64,000 nucleotides of DNA from an uncultured Lachnospiraceae bacterium (GCA_910584915.1 CAJUDM010000005.1:111553-175552); one strand, 5' to 3'; shown: positions 41,908-51,103, counted from the first letter of the stretch. Translations and numbers: made by a program. The notes: generated from the letters alone by a model not told the origin.

Positions 41908-42555
41908 TCACAAACTCTCCAGCATCTCCAGGCTCTTAAAGCGATGCCCCCATATCCTCTCCCGATACTCTGCCGCAACCTCCTCGAGCTCCAAAAGTAC
42001 GCTCTCCTTGACTGTAAAAGTATATATTTTTTCCACAGCAGTATATGTAATAAATTCCAGCGTATAGGCCGCCGACTTCGACAACTCTTTTCCGCCGGGA
42101 ACGCCCGGAAATTCCCCGTTCACCGCCATCGCCTTGCACTCGTAGACCGCCCGCACCAGCCGGTCATCCAGTTTTTTGTGAAGCAGCGCTCTCAGCGACT
42201 GATATAACAGCTTCAGCATTTCCGCCTCATCGTTATTCTCCCTCGTATAGTAGTCCGCCACCTCCAGAAAGTACATGCCGTAGCAGGCGCCCTCCAGATC
42301 CCCGCGCAGTTCCTCAAAATAATTTGCAATATCGGCGTCCGCCATCGTGTAGGAATTTCTGCCGGCGTACAGTCTGAACTTTCCGAAACAAAAGGGGCTG
42401 ACCGCCGCCATAAAACGGTTATTCTGTTTTCTCGCGTTTCGGGCAAAAGCGGAAATCTTTCCTTTTTCCACGGTCAGGATCGTCACCGCCCTGTCATATT
42501 CACCCACGGGAATGGATTTCAGTACGATCCCCGTCACCTGTAAAAAGTCCTGCAT
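41908..42555 (-). CDS. recO: DNA repair protein RecO
   Basis: 215 residues, somewhat short for RecO. The OB-fold N-terminus is VTGIVLKSIPVGEYDRAVTILTVEKGKISAFARNARK, here from residue 7 on, followed by the helical domain with GACYGMYFLEVADYYTREN. The usual C-terminal zinc cysteines are not visible; only one Cys remains in VYECKAMAVNGEFPG. It acts in RecF-pathway loading of RecA and annealing. The genomic setting next to the yqzL-like gene and era is classical. Confidence 0.93.
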   Translation of the reverse strand: MQDFLQVTGIVLKSIPVGEYDRAVTILTVEKGKISAFARNARKQNNRFMAAVSPFCFGKFRLYAGRNSYTMADADIANYFEELRGDLEGACYGMYFLEVADYYTRENNDEAEMLKLLYQSLRALLHKKLDDRLVRAVYECKAMAVNGEFPGVPGGKELSKSAAYTLEFITYTAVEKIYTFTVKESVLLELEEVAAEYRERIWGHRFKSLEMLESL

Positions 42556-42662
42556 GAGCGCTGTTTATCCTTTCCCCCTCGCCAATGTCCGCCTCCGGCA
42601 GCATTTCTGCTTTCTCATTCTTATGCAAACTCCGCATTCCGTTTTTCTGCCCGGGGCTTTTC

Positions 42663-42836
42663 TCAGCTAAATCTGTCCCGGCTTTCGGGAAGCTTCCCGC
42701 CTTCCCCTCCGCAGAATCTTCCACATCCATCCTCTTCCCTGGTACAACCGCAGTAACGCAGATAATCCTCCACCCTGCCGCTGTTCCAGAACCGATCCCA
42801 CTCTTTCGTCTCTTCCTCATCCCGCCCGTCGGACAT
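42663..42836 (-). CDS. YqzL-like small protein
   Basis: 57 residues from ATG 42836 with a very strong AGGAGGAGGG ribosome site 8 nt upstream. It begins MSDGRDEEETKEWDRFWNSG, followed by RVEDYLRY, which matches the short W-x-x-F/W-x-x-(S/T)-G-x-(V/I)-x-x-YL pattern of Bacillus YqzL, encoded between recO and era as here. The C-terminus is Cys/Gly-rich (CGCTREEDGCGRFCGG). The function is unknown. Confidence 0.7.
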   Translation of the reverse strand: MSDGRDEEETKEWDRFWNSGRVEDYLRYCGCTREEDGCGRFCGGEGGKLPESRDRFS

Positions 42837-42993
42837 AACGCAAGCCCTCCTCCTGTGTCGAAAACACCCGAAAATATCCGGGTGCCTCATTTGTTTTATG
42901 AGTATTAGGGTTTGCATTTTCCCTGTTTTTATTCCGGTCTGCGCGCTTTGGCAGATACTCCCATAGCCGGAGAAAATCACTTTTCCCCGACGG

Positions 42994-43893
42994 TCACTTC
43001 TCATCCTCGCGATATCCGAAATTTTTCAGCAGGATATCGCTGTCCCGCCAGTCCTTCTTCACCTTTACCCACAGCTGCAGATTCACTTTGCTCTCCAGCA
43101 TCTTTTCGATATCCACTCTGGCGGACGCACCGATCTTTTTCAGCATACTTCCCTGTCTGCCGATGATGATCCCCTTGTGGGAATCTTTCTCACAGATGAT
43201 CGTCGCCTCGATATCGCAGATTTTTCTGCGGTATTTCATGCTCTCGATCGTCACCGCGATGCCGTGGGGAATCTCCTCCTCCAAAAGCCGAAGCCCCTTT
43301 TCCCGGATCAGTTCCGCCACGATCTGGCGCTCCGGCTGATCCGTCACGGTATCTTCATCATAGAAAGGTTCCCCGTAGGGCAGGTACTTATAGATCGTCT
43401 GTAAAAGATCTTCCGTATTCTCCGCTTTCAGGGCGGAAACCGGCACGATCTCCGCCTCCGGGAGTTCTCTGTGATAGGCGTCGATGACAGCAAGCAGTTC
43501 TTCCTTCTTCACCGTATCGATCTTGTTGATCACAATGATAACCGGTATGTTTATTTTTTTGAGCTGTTCGACAATATGCTGTTCTCCCGCCCCGATAAAC
43601 GTGGCAGGCTCCACCAGCCAGAGCACCACATCCACATCCTTCAATGTGCGCTCCGCCGCAGACACCATATAATCGCCCAGTCTGTTCTTCGCCTTGTGGA
43701 TGCCGGGCGTATCCAGAAATACGATCTGCCCCCTCTCATCGTTGTAGACCGTCTGAATCCGGTTTCTCGTGGTCTGCGGCTTCTTTGAAGTGATGGCGAT
43801 CTTCATGCCGATCAGTGTATTCATCAAAGTGGACTTGCCCACATTCGGCCTGCCGATCAGAGCGGCAAAGCCTGCTTTTTTATTCACATTCAT
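42994..43893 (-). CDS. era: GTPase Era
   Basis: 299 residues. A 16S rRNA-binding GTPase for 30S maturation. GRPNVGKSTLMNTLIG, DTPGIHKAKNRLGDYM and NKIDTVKKEE are the G motifs, and a C-terminal KH domain contains GIIIGRQGSMLKKIG. It ends YREDEK. First gene of the era-yqzL-recO run. Confidence 0.98.
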   Translation of the reverse strand: MNVNKKAGFAALIGRPNVGKSTLMNTLIGMKIAITSKKPQTTRNRIQTVYNDERGQIVFLDTPGIHKAKNRLGDYMVSAAERTLKDVDVVLWLVEPATFIGAGEQHIVEQLKKINIPVIIVINKIDTVKKEELLAVIDAYHRELPEAEIVPVSALKAENTEDLLQTIYKYLPYGEPFYDEDTVTDQPERQIVAELIREKGLRLLEEEIPHGIAVTIESMKYRRKICDIEATIICEKDSHKGIIIGRQGSMLKKIGASARVDIEKMLESKVNLQLWVKVKKDWRDSDILLKNFGYREDEK

Positions 43894-43926
43894 AGTTTCC
43901 CCTATTTTGTCTCCACATACATTCTA

Positions 43927-43953
43927 ACTCGCAAACGCTTCGCTTTTTGCTCG
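43927..43953. repeat. 27-nt intergenic repeat shared with 5961-5987
   Basis: The sequence ACTC(G/A)CAAACGCTTCGCTTTTTG(C/T)TCG occurs at 43927-43953 upstream of era and at 5961-5987 upstream of plsY, with two differences in 27. Both lie just before a minus-strand start region and contain a small CGCTTCGC-centred palindrome. Confidence 0.6.
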
Positions 43954-44028
43954 TATCCCTCGCTTTCAGCTCGGTCTATTCTTTCTCCGCATACGTCTGC
44001 GTGATGCTCCCATGCTTCCGTCTCTCCC

Positions 44029-45180
44029 TTATTCTTCCGTGTTCTTTCTTGGCAGTTTCTCAGCTTCCTGCGGCAATTTGCCGGACAGGGGGCGCTCCGC
44101 CTGCGCATTCTTCTGCGTTTCTTCCTGCGCCTCAGATGCGTTTGCCGGCATCTGCCGCCTTTTCAGCTGTCTCTCCGCCTTTTTCTTTTTCTCCCGTTTT
44201 GCCAGCAAAAGGACGATCAGCAATACCAAAGCCAGCACCACAAGCCAAGCCAGAATATACGGAATATTGATCACAAATCCAACAAATATATTTTCTATAT
44301 CAACTCCAAGTCCGTACAGATTTTCTGAAAATCCGTTCTTTATCCTTCCCCATGTCGTGATATCCTCCGGCGGCGTCAGCCTCTCCACCTCCTGGATATC
44401 CAGATACACGGTACTGTAGTTGATCTTATTGTCGTATGTACGCAGCTGGGATTCCATGCTCTCCAACTGATATCTGACATTTGCCAGTTTATCCTCAATG
44501 GAGATCAGATCTTCCACCGTCTCCGCCATCTCCAACAGTTCTAAAAGCCTCTCCTCCTCCGTCAGAAGCGCCTTTTTGTGGCTCTCCAGATCCACATAGG
44601 CGAGCGTTACATCCTCCACTTCTCTGGATTTGTTCGTAATATTACTGTTCTCCTCCATCAGAGCTACAAAACCGTCCAGCTTTTCCGCTGGAATCCGGAT
44701 CGTCAGGGACGCACTCCGGTTGCTCTTCCTGTTTCCGTAGTAATCCACACTGCCGTTCCACTGATTGCTGTTTTCGATATAGCCGCCAAGCTCTGCGACC
44801 TGCCTCTCCAGATTGCCCATCAGATCGTCGAAATATTCCGTCTCCGCGGAGAGTGTCATCGTCGTGATCAGCTTCCGCCCCGCCTGAGGGTTTTCGGCAG
44901 CTTCCTCCGCCTTCGCTTCCGCTCCTCCCTCCTCGTACGCCGCATCTTCCTCAGCGATCTCCTCCTCCGGCATCGCATCCTGCGCATAACTGTTTTCGTT
45001 TTCCACGTAGCCGGCATCATAGAGATATTCTCCTCCCGCGGCAGCCGCCTCCATTTCCGCCGCAGGCGCCTCCGCGGCAGCTGAAGCGTCTGTCGTCTCA
45101 TACTTGCTGCTCCCGCAGCCGGCAAGCAGTGAAGCTGTCACGATCATTGCAAACAAACCCGCACGATTTCTCTTTTTCAT
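44029..45180 (-). CDS. DUF4349 lipoprotein
   Basis: 383 residues from ATG 45180 with AGGAGG 6 nt upstream. Signal peptide MKKRNRAGLFAMIVTASLLAGC gives a lipidated cysteine. An Ala/Glu-rich low-complexity linker (about 30-110) leads to the DUF4349 domain: TMTLSAETEYFDDLMGNLER, VAELGGYIENS, LTIRIPAEKLDGFV and a coiled coil around LTEEERLLELLEMAETVEDLI. A C-terminal membrane helix at about 310-335 precedes a basic tail. Such proteins are envelope-located and functionally undefined. Confidence 0.9.
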   Translation of the reverse strand: MKKRNRAGLFAMIVTASLLAGCGSSKYETTDASAAAEAPAAEMEAAAAGGEYLYDAGYVENENSYAQDAMPEEEIAEEDAAYEEGGAEAKAEEAAENPQAGRKLITTMTLSAETEYFDDLMGNLERQVAELGGYIENSNQWNGSVDYYGNRKSNRSASLTIRIPAEKLDGFVALMEENSNITNKSREVEDVTLAYVDLESHKKALLTEEERLLELLEMAETVEDLISIEDKLANVRYQLESMESQLRTYDNKINYSTVYLDIQEVERLTPPEDITTWGRIKNGFSENLYGLGVDIENIFVGFVINIPYILAWLVVLALVLLIVLLLAKREKKKKAERQLKRRQMPANASEAQEETQKNAQAERPLSGKLPQEAEKLPRKNTEE

Positions 45181-45216
45181 AATAAACCTCCTATTCCAGT
45201 TCCGCAGGAGCCCTTC

Positions 45217-45280
45217 CAGTACCACTTTCCTGCAGAGCGATTTCCAGCTGCTCACGCTTCTGGAAATCCTCTGGGCACTG
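45217..45280. repeat. Covarying hairpin element, copy 3
   Basis: Outer arms CAGTACC (45217-45223) and GGCACTG (45274-45280); inner arms AGAG...TTTCCAG (45234-45247) and CTGGAAA...CTCT (45260-45272). ATTCCAGTTCCGCA flanks the copy on both sides (45193-45206, 45296-45309). It lies between the M16C peptidase and the DUF4349 gene. Confidence 0.7.
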
Positions 45281-45310
45281 TACGGCCTCCTGCTGATTCC
45301 AGTTCCGCAC

Positions 45311-48226
45311 TCAGGAGAAAAGCTGTTCTTTCCTCCCGAATCCGACCGCTTCCTTTATTTTTTCCTCCCTGCCCACTACGCAGAGACAATCGTCTGACAA
45401 AAAGGCTCTGATATGCTTAGCCAGAGAGCGTATCGACGCCGTATCTACGGATAATACCTCATCTCTCTCCTGTTGCAGCTGCTCCTCCGTCTGTCCGGTC
45501 AGGTAGCCGCCCAGTGAAAAGCTTCCTTTGTCCTGCGGAGTTTTCGGGGTATCCAGTTCGCTGACCGCACCGATCAGGTACTGTGTCAGTTCCTCCTCGT
45601 CCCCCTGCCAGTTTTCCACATAATCCGCCGCCGCCTCATAAACTGTTATCGTGTTTTCCAGGTTCGGATCCCTGTAAGATACAAAATAACTCTCGCCAGT
45701 CTTTCCAAAACTGCACATACAGCCGTAAGCACCGCCCTTAACCCGGACATTGTTCCAGAGATAATCATACCCCATCATCACCCGCAAAACCCGCAGGGCT
45801 CCGGTATAGGGAAGTCCCTTTGTGGCAAAATTACCAGCACGGCACACATACTGTACCTGGGCAGCTGTCAGAAAGCCCTCGTTCTTCTTTTCTGTCGCGG
45901 GGCAGTACTTCTCTCTCACCCCATCGCAATCCCCTGTAAACAGATTCTCCTTCAGCTGCGCCACGAGTTCCGGCAATTTTTCATACCCTTCCTGCGATGC
46001 GGTATAATCCACCAGCAGATTTTCGGACCGGAACAGAATCCTGACAAGCCGGTTCATATTGACCGCCAGTTCCTCTTTCCTATCCTCGAAATGTTCTGCA
46101 AGATCCGCCAAAAGCCGGTACTGCGTCACACCGCCGATCTGCTCGTTGGATGCCGCCGCCTCAGAGATATAGGACAGAGCGCGCATCGCCGCAACCGTAT
46201 GCCCGCCGGAAAGCATCGCCGACTGCATTTTCGACTTGATCTCCTCAAGCAGTTCTTTCAGCCTCTTGTGATCCGACCATTTTGTCTCCTTCATCATGAT
46301 AAGGGCAAGCCTGAACGCCTCCGGCAGCTTGTCAAACAGCACCTTCGCCTTCACATCGAATCGCACTCTGTAATCCGACAGGTCAGCCTTCGTATAAGTA
46401 TTGGTCACGCTCGACATACCACCCGTCTCGATGTGTATCTCATGAAACAGCTCGCCATAGCTGTAACTGTCCGTATCGATCAGCCCCATCATGTTTTTCA
46501 GAAGGCCCAGATAAGGGAAAAGTTCCTCCGGCACACGGGAACAGTCAAAACTGAGCCTCAGATACCCGATCCCGTTTGTAAACAACTCATGATACAATAC
46601 AGGCACGCCTGCCGCACTGCGCAGTTCATTTACATACTTCTCCGCCTCTTTCCTGATATCCGCCCTCGTAAGATGAGGGATGCAGGCAAGCGCCTCGGGC
46701 GTATCACCCTCCTCCTGGTATGCCTTTAACTCCTCCGTCTCCCGCACGATCTTTTGCACCTCTTCCGCAGAGAGTCCCTCCTTGTAGGCCTGCAGCTCTT
46801 CCGCGAGAGCCTTATCCCGCTTTGCCGCCAGCCCTTTCTCCGGTGTCAGCACGACGATACATCCGTGCTCGTTATCGAGAAGATGCTTTTCTACCAATTT
46901 TTCAAAATATCCCTGTCCTATCTTCTCCTTCAGCGCGGCAAAGGTTTCGTTTGCCTCCACATGGATAAAAGGCTTCGCCTCATCGTACAGCCAGGAATCC
47001 AGCATCTGCAGCCCGTACATCAGTCCTTTCGGATAGGAACCGAAATCCGCCTCCCGGTGCTTAAACTCAAAATAATTCAATCCCGCATACAGAGATTTCT
47101 TATCAATCCCCTCCTTTGCCAGTTTTGTCAGTACTCGCCTATAAGTGGCAAGAAATGCCTCCTTTTGTTGCAGGTTCGCATTTTTAGCAATGACAGAAAA
47201 ATAAGGCTGCCGGATCCCCTCATCAAAAATACTGTAAACCTCTGTTCCGATGCCCTCCTCGATCAACGCCTGCTTGAGCGGCGCTCCGGGAGCGGAACAG
47301 AGGGCATAGTCCAGTATCTGAAAGGCAATATACAGTTCTCTGTCCAGACAGCTTCCCACTACCCGGCTCAGGGAAAGATAGGTATTGTCCTCCTCCGATT
47401 CTCCCTCTGAGATCGGATAACTCTTCTGAATCTCCTTCATCCCGGCAAAAGGGCTCTGCAGGCTGATCTCTGAATCGACAGCCAGAGCATCAAACTTTGA
47501 CAGATATTCCCGATCCAGAAACTCCAGCTTCTCCGCCATATCCATGTCGCCGTACAGATAAATATAGCTGTTGGATGGATGATAATATCTCCTGTGAAAA
47601 TCCAGAAACTTCTCATATGTCAACTCCGGGATCACCTCCGGATCACCTCCGGACTCAAATCCGTAGGATGTCTCCGGAAACAGGGAATTTAAGATCTCCC
47701 GTTCGAGCACATCATCGGGGGAGGAAAATGCCCCCTTCATCTCATTGTAGACAACACCATTCAATGTCAGCTCATCCTCGGCTGACTCCATCTCATAGTG
47801 CCATCCCTCCTGCCTGAAAATTTTCTCTTCCTTATATATATTCGGATAAAATACCGCATCCAGATAAACATGCATCAGATTCTGAAAATCCTTGTCGTTG
47901 CAGCTCGCCACCGGATAGACCGTCTTATCGGGATAGGTCATCGCATTTAAAAACGTGTTCAGGCTTCCCTTCGCCAGTTCGATAAAGGGATCTTTCACCG
48001 GAAAGCGCTCCGATCCGCAGAGTACCGTATGCTCCACAATATGTGCCGCCCCCGTGGAATCCACCGGCGGCGTTCGAAAACCGATATAGAACACCTTGTT
48101 CTCCTCATCGTTCTCCATCAGGATCACCCGCGCCCCGGTCCTCTCATGCCTCAGCACCGTTCCTCTGGAATTCAGTTCCGCGATATCCCTCTCTTCTATC
48201 GTCTCATACCCGTTAAATCTTCCCAT
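45311..48226 (-). CDS. M16C-family zinc metallopeptidase (presequence-protease like)
   Basis: 971 residues, a cytoplasmic single-chain pitrilysin/PreP-type protease with four homologous domains. The inverted zinc motif H62-x-x-E65-H66 is in GAAHIVEHTVLCGSERFPVK, and the distal Glu region follows at NGVVYNEMKGAFSSPDDVL. It degrades unfolded peptides. ATG 48226 has GGAGG 6 nt upstream. The long C-terminal region includes LPYTGALRVLRVMMGYDYLW and RVKGGAYGCMCSF, as in other family members. Confidence 0.95.
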   Translation of the reverse strand: MGRFNGYETIEERDIAELNSRGTVLRHERTGARVILMENDEENKVFYIGFRTPPVDSTGAAHIVEHTVLCGSERFPVKDPFIELAKGSLNTFLNAMTYPDKTVYPVASCNDKDFQNLMHVYLDAVFYPNIYKEEKIFRQEGWHYEMESAEDELTLNGVVYNEMKGAFSSPDDVLEREILNSLFPETSYGFESGGDPEVIPELTYEKFLDFHRRYYHPSNSYIYLYGDMDMAEKLEFLDREYLSKFDALAVDSEISLQSPFAGMKEIQKSYPISEGESEEDNTYLSLSRVVGSCLDRELYIAFQILDYALCSAPGAPLKQALIEEGIGTEVYSIFDEGIRQPYFSVIAKNANLQQKEAFLATYRRVLTKLAKEGIDKKSLYAGLNYFEFKHREADFGSYPKGLMYGLQMLDSWLYDEAKPFIHVEANETFAALKEKIGQGYFEKLVEKHLLDNEHGCIVVLTPEKGLAAKRDKALAEELQAYKEGLSAEEVQKIVRETEELKAYQEEGDTPEALACIPHLTRADIRKEAEKYVNELRSAAGVPVLYHELFTNGIGYLRLSFDCSRVPEELFPYLGLLKNMMGLIDTDSYSYGELFHEIHIETGGMSSVTNTYTKADLSDYRVRFDVKAKVLFDKLPEAFRLALIMMKETKWSDHKRLKELLEEIKSKMQSAMLSGGHTVAAMRALSYISEAAASNEQIGGVTQYRLLADLAEHFEDRKEELAVNMNRLVRILFRSENLLVDYTASQEGYEKLPELVAQLKENLFTGDCDGVREKYCPATEKKNEGFLTAAQVQYVCRAGNFATKGLPYTGALRVLRVMMGYDYLWNNVRVKGGAYGCMCSFGKTGESYFVSYRDPNLENTITVYEAAADYVENWQGDEEELTQYLIGAVSELDTPKTPQDKGSFSLGGYLTGQTEEQLQQERDEVLSVDTASIRSLAKHIRAFLSDDCLCVVGREEKIKEAVGFGRKEQLFS

Positions 48227-48459
48227 CAAAATCCTCCACGCTCTTCAAAATATGCATATTTTCGGTTTCTTCAAACCTCTCAATAAAATTCATCTTTATT
48301 ATCTTACCACAATTTCCCTCATTTTAAAAATATAAATTCAGGCGATTTCCCAAATGCTGAAAATAGGATAACAAAAGTCAACACCCCGGCAGAAACCGTC
48401 AAATACCCGAGCCAACTCCGGTTGGTATAAATATGGCCACCTGACCCGTTATCCACGGA
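48227..48459. other. Intergenic region upstream of the M16C gene
   Basis: About 380 nt separate the M16C gene from the next gene at 48610. The part nearest the M16C start is AT-rich and must contain its promoter; a weak candidate is TTAAAA-18-GATAAT on the minus strand near 48290-48330. Apart from that and the terminator at 48460-48496 I see no gene or RNA here. Confidence 0.4.
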
Positions 48460-48496
48460 AATAAAAGAACAGGCAGAGATAACCTCTAACCTGTTC
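48460..48496 (-). terminator. Terminator downstream of the gene at 48610-49098
   Basis: Minus-strand GAACAGG and CCTGTTC enclose an AGAG/CTCT inner stem and are followed by TTTTATTT. It lies about 115 nt past the stop of the unknown gene. Confidence 0.65.
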
Positions 48497-48609
48497 AGTG
48501 TAAAAGGGGAATTTTACCAAATTTATCGCGGGAATCTTTCAAAAGTGACTTTATCCTCCCGCTATCCATACAATACCAGATTTCTCGACATTTTTCAAGT
48601 CTTTTTCTC

Positions 48610-49098
48610 CTAAACCACAAAAGAAACGAGCGCAAGTTTCGACAAAATCAACTCTTGCACGACAATTCCGTCCCTTTTTTTCTCCGCGAGCGGAATCGCC
48701 GCGAACTCCGCAAGCGGCACGGTCCTCTCACGGTAAACCCGCTCCGTTTTTCCGCCTCTCCCCTGCCTGTCAGTCAGAATGCTGATCTTAAGCTTCACCT
48801 TCAGCTGCTCATAAGTCCTGCAGGAAAAACTCTCCGGCTTCATATAATAAAAATCGCTCTCAAGGGATGTGTCCGGATCCGCTTCCTTCAGCAGATAATG
48901 TTCTATCACCGATTTAAACTTAAATGCCGTCTCCGGGTTCTGCATCAGCTCCCTGTAGGTGTATCTCGCGCCAATATAAATGCGGCTCACATCCTGCAGC
49001 ATATATTTAAAATCCTCATAGACCGCCGCAGGACTTTTTCCGCCCTCGCTTTTCTCCCGCACACTCTTCCAAGTATCTCTCAACAATTTAAATGGCAT
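48610..49098 (-). CDS. Conserved-looking protein of unknown function
   Basis: 162 residues, no signal peptide or membrane helix. It begins MPFKLLRDTWKSVREKSEGG and contains YEDFKYMLQDVSRIYIGARYTYRELM, a Tyr-rich helical section, then two possible strands (KVKLKISILTDR, KTERVYRERTVPLAEF). I do not recognise a family. Codon use resembles its neighbours, and a terminator follows. It is upstream of the M16C peptidase but separated by about 380 nt. Confidence 0.65.
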   Translation of the reverse strand: MPFKLLRDTWKSVREKSEGGKSPAAVYEDFKYMLQDVSRIYIGARYTYRELMQNPETAFKFKSVIEHYLLKEADPDTSLESDFYYMKPESFSCRTYEQLKVKLKISILTDRQGRGGKTERVYRERTVPLAEFAAIPLAEKKRDGIVVQELILSKLALVSFVV

Positions 49099-49200
49099 AT
49101 TTTATCCTTTACTAAAATAGACAGCAATCATTTATCCATTGCCATCCTCTACAATATCATTTAGTTAACATCCTGACAGACAGGCAAAACAAAATCAACA

Positions 49201-49321
49201 ACCCCGCTGCAAGCAACGGGCATCAAGCTTGCAACGCTGCAGAGCTACGGGGTATGTGACCCTCACGGCAGTCGCCAAATGTGCATGCGGCCATGTTCAC
49301 TTGGCTCGTTGCTCGCGGGAA
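49201..49321. repeat. Imperfect intergenic repeat, copy A
   Basis: The core at 49242-49277 (CTACGGGGTATGTGACCCTC, then ACGGCAGTCGCCA) matches 30 of 35 positions of 59706-59740. Both copies end in CGTTGC(T/C)CGC. The left part has CCCCG/CGGGG and CAAGC/GCTTG inverted repeats. It lies just downstream of the sigma-like gene. Confidence 0.6.
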
Positions 49322-50056
49322 TCAATCCTCCAAATCCTCTATCACATATCCGCTGATACGGTACACATCCCTGATTTCTTCCTCCGGAATTCCGGTCTCC
49401 TCCGCCAGTTCCTTCACCGTCACCTTACGCCGCAGATCCTCCGCCAGTTCCCTCGCCTTATCCGCGATATGATTTACTCTGTCCTCCAGCTTTCTGTCCG
49501 CACTGCGGTTCGTAACGCCCTCGGCGATCAGCTTCTCCATGGAATCCATGATAATCCACGCCAGCATCCCTTCCGCATCCTGCACACTCTCCGCCGCCCC
49601 CAGCATCGAGACCCCCTCGCTCAGCGCCATATTGCCCTGACCGATCAGATCCTCCAGATAAACGCCCTGTCCGGCATAGATTCTCGCCATCTCCGGCACC
49701 TTCGGTAAAAACACCTCCATCAGACGCTTCTGGGCGGAAAGATCACCCGCCATGGAAGACAAAAATACCGCCTCCCGCTCTCCGCCTGTGATCTCCGTCA
49801 ACTCCTTCAGAGAAGCCAGATACTCCTGCAGATAATCCGTCTCTTCCGCCGTCAGTTCCGTTTCCACGGACGCCTCTTTATCCACACCGATCTGATGCTT
49901 CTCCAGATAATCATACACCAGCGACAGCTGCCCCTCATCCAGGGCAAGGGGTGCAAAAGCTTCCCGCACCTGTTCTTTACTGATCCGGTTTCCCTGGGTG
50001 CGCCCCTGTTTTTTCACCTGTTCCAGCGTCTTTGCAAATAAGATCTCTCTCTCCAT
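49322..50056 (-). CDS. Sigma-70-like protein lacking region 4
   Basis: 244 residues. Residues about 25-65 (SKEQVREAFAPLALDEGQLS, YDYLEKHQIGV) look like sigma-70 region 1.1. About 100-155 look like regions 2.1-2.2 (LSAQKRLMEVFLPKVPEMAR, YAGQGVYLEDLIGQGNMALS). The part that should contact the -10 element is replaced by AEGMLAWIIMDSMEKLIAEG. A region-3-like helix-turn-helix (KVTVKELAEETGIPEEEIR) follows and the protein ends without region 4. It may be an RNA-polymerase-binding regulator or a degenerate sigma factor. The gene follows the rhomboid-like gene by 27 nt. Confidence 0.75.
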   Translation of the reverse strand: MEREILFAKTLEQVKKQGRTQGNRISKEQVREAFAPLALDEGQLSLVYDYLEKHQIGVDKEASVETELTAEETDYLQEYLASLKELTEITGGEREAVFLSSMAGDLSAQKRLMEVFLPKVPEMARIYAGQGVYLEDLIGQGNMALSEGVSMLGAAESVQDAEGMLAWIIMDSMEKLIAEGVTNRSADRKLEDRVNHIADKARELAEDLRRKVTVKELAEETGIPEEEIRDVYRISGYVIEDLED

Positions 50057-50083
50057 TCTATCGCCGCTCCTCGACTCCCCTGC

Positions 50084-50944
50084 CTACTTCACATGCTGAT
50101 GAGTAAACAGATGCTCTTCACAGTACTCATAATTCCCGTTGCATTTGGAACAGAACCGGAAAGACAACTCGGGATTTGTCACCTCATTCCTGCCGCAGAT
50201 CGCGCACTGATGCTTTGTCACTCCCTGAGGGCGCATAGTCTGCCGCTTAAATTCCTTGCGCCGCTTCACCTGCCTCGGGCTGAACCGGTCGAGCCCCTTG
50301 TAGGCATAGAAGAATATCAGGAAATTGAGCATCGCCACGACAAGTGCAAGCGCGCGGGCAAAATCGCCGTACAGCAGATATTGCAGCAGCATGATCACCA
50401 TCAGCCCGCCGTCGACCACCGCCAGCACCTTCGCCTTCACCGGAAATACAAACCAGATCAGGAACTGTTCCTCCGGGAACAGCACGCAGTACGCAAAAAA
50501 CATGGACTGATATATATAATTCATACCGCCGTAATAAACGCTCTGCCCCGTCGCGATGAACAGGATAAACTCCGCCACGACCGTCAGGATGATCCCGCCG
50601 ATAAAATACAGATTAAAACGGAAGGAACCCCAGACATTCTCCAGCGAACGCCCGAACAGATAGTACAGATGTACCATGATCACAAAAAAGAATATATTCA
50701 TACCTGTCCCGAAGGAGTCCCCCCTGGACCACAGTGACTCCGGCGCCAGGATAAACGTGAAAAGCCGCCAGACCTGCCCGTGCAGGATCTTCTCAAAATC
50801 TAACGCCAGAAAACGATAGTACAGCCACGGCATAAAAAGGCTGATGATCGTGGAAGCCACATAAAATATGACAAAGTAGTTGATGAGATCCGGTATCGCA
50901 TACCTGCCGAACTTCTTTTCCAGGTTTTTGATAAATTTCTGCAT
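50084..50944 (-). CDS. Rhomboid-like membrane protein with C-terminal zinc ribbon
   Basis: 286 residues with about six membrane helices. The first loop carries GQVWRLFTFI, the W-R motif of rhomboids. In the place of the catalytic GxSG there is only YGGMNYIYQSMFFAYC, and I see no catalytic His, so it is probably not a protease. The cytoplasmic tail has a basic stretch (PRQVKRRKEFKRQTMRPQG) and then CAICGRNEV...FCSKCNGNYEYCEEHLFTHQH, a zinc-binding module. It is transcribed into the sigma-like gene. The function is unknown. Confidence 0.78.
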   Translation of the reverse strand: MQKFIKNLEKKFGRYAIPDLINYFVIFYVASTIISLFMPWLYYRFLALDFEKILHGQVWRLFTFILAPESLWSRGDSFGTGMNIFFFVIMVHLYYLFGRSLENVWGSFRFNLYFIGGIILTVVAEFILFIATGQSVYYGGMNYIYQSMFFAYCVLFPEEQFLIWFVFPVKAKVLAVVDGGLMVIMLLQYLLYGDFARALALVVAMLNFLIFFYAYKGLDRFSPRQVKRRKEFKRQTMRPQGVTKHQCAICGRNEVTNPELSFRFCSKCNGNYEYCEEHLFTHQHVK

Positions 50945-51103
50945 ATCTTCTCCTCATTTTTTATTCCCGCGGGCAATGAGTCAGGCGGATGCGCAGCATC
51001 CATTTGACAAATGCTGCGAAGATCGTATGCCTCCCAGTTCTGCCACACTGCAAGTTTGATGCCTCATCGCCCTGCTGCCGGGTTTTTGACTTACGGATGA
51101 CGC

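Noticed and set aside
42500..42820. 106-codon minus-strand frame overlapping the yqzL-like gene
   Set aside because: It overlaps both recO and the yqzL-like gene and lacks a ribosome site, while the yqzL-like frame has a very strong one and the expected W/YL motif.
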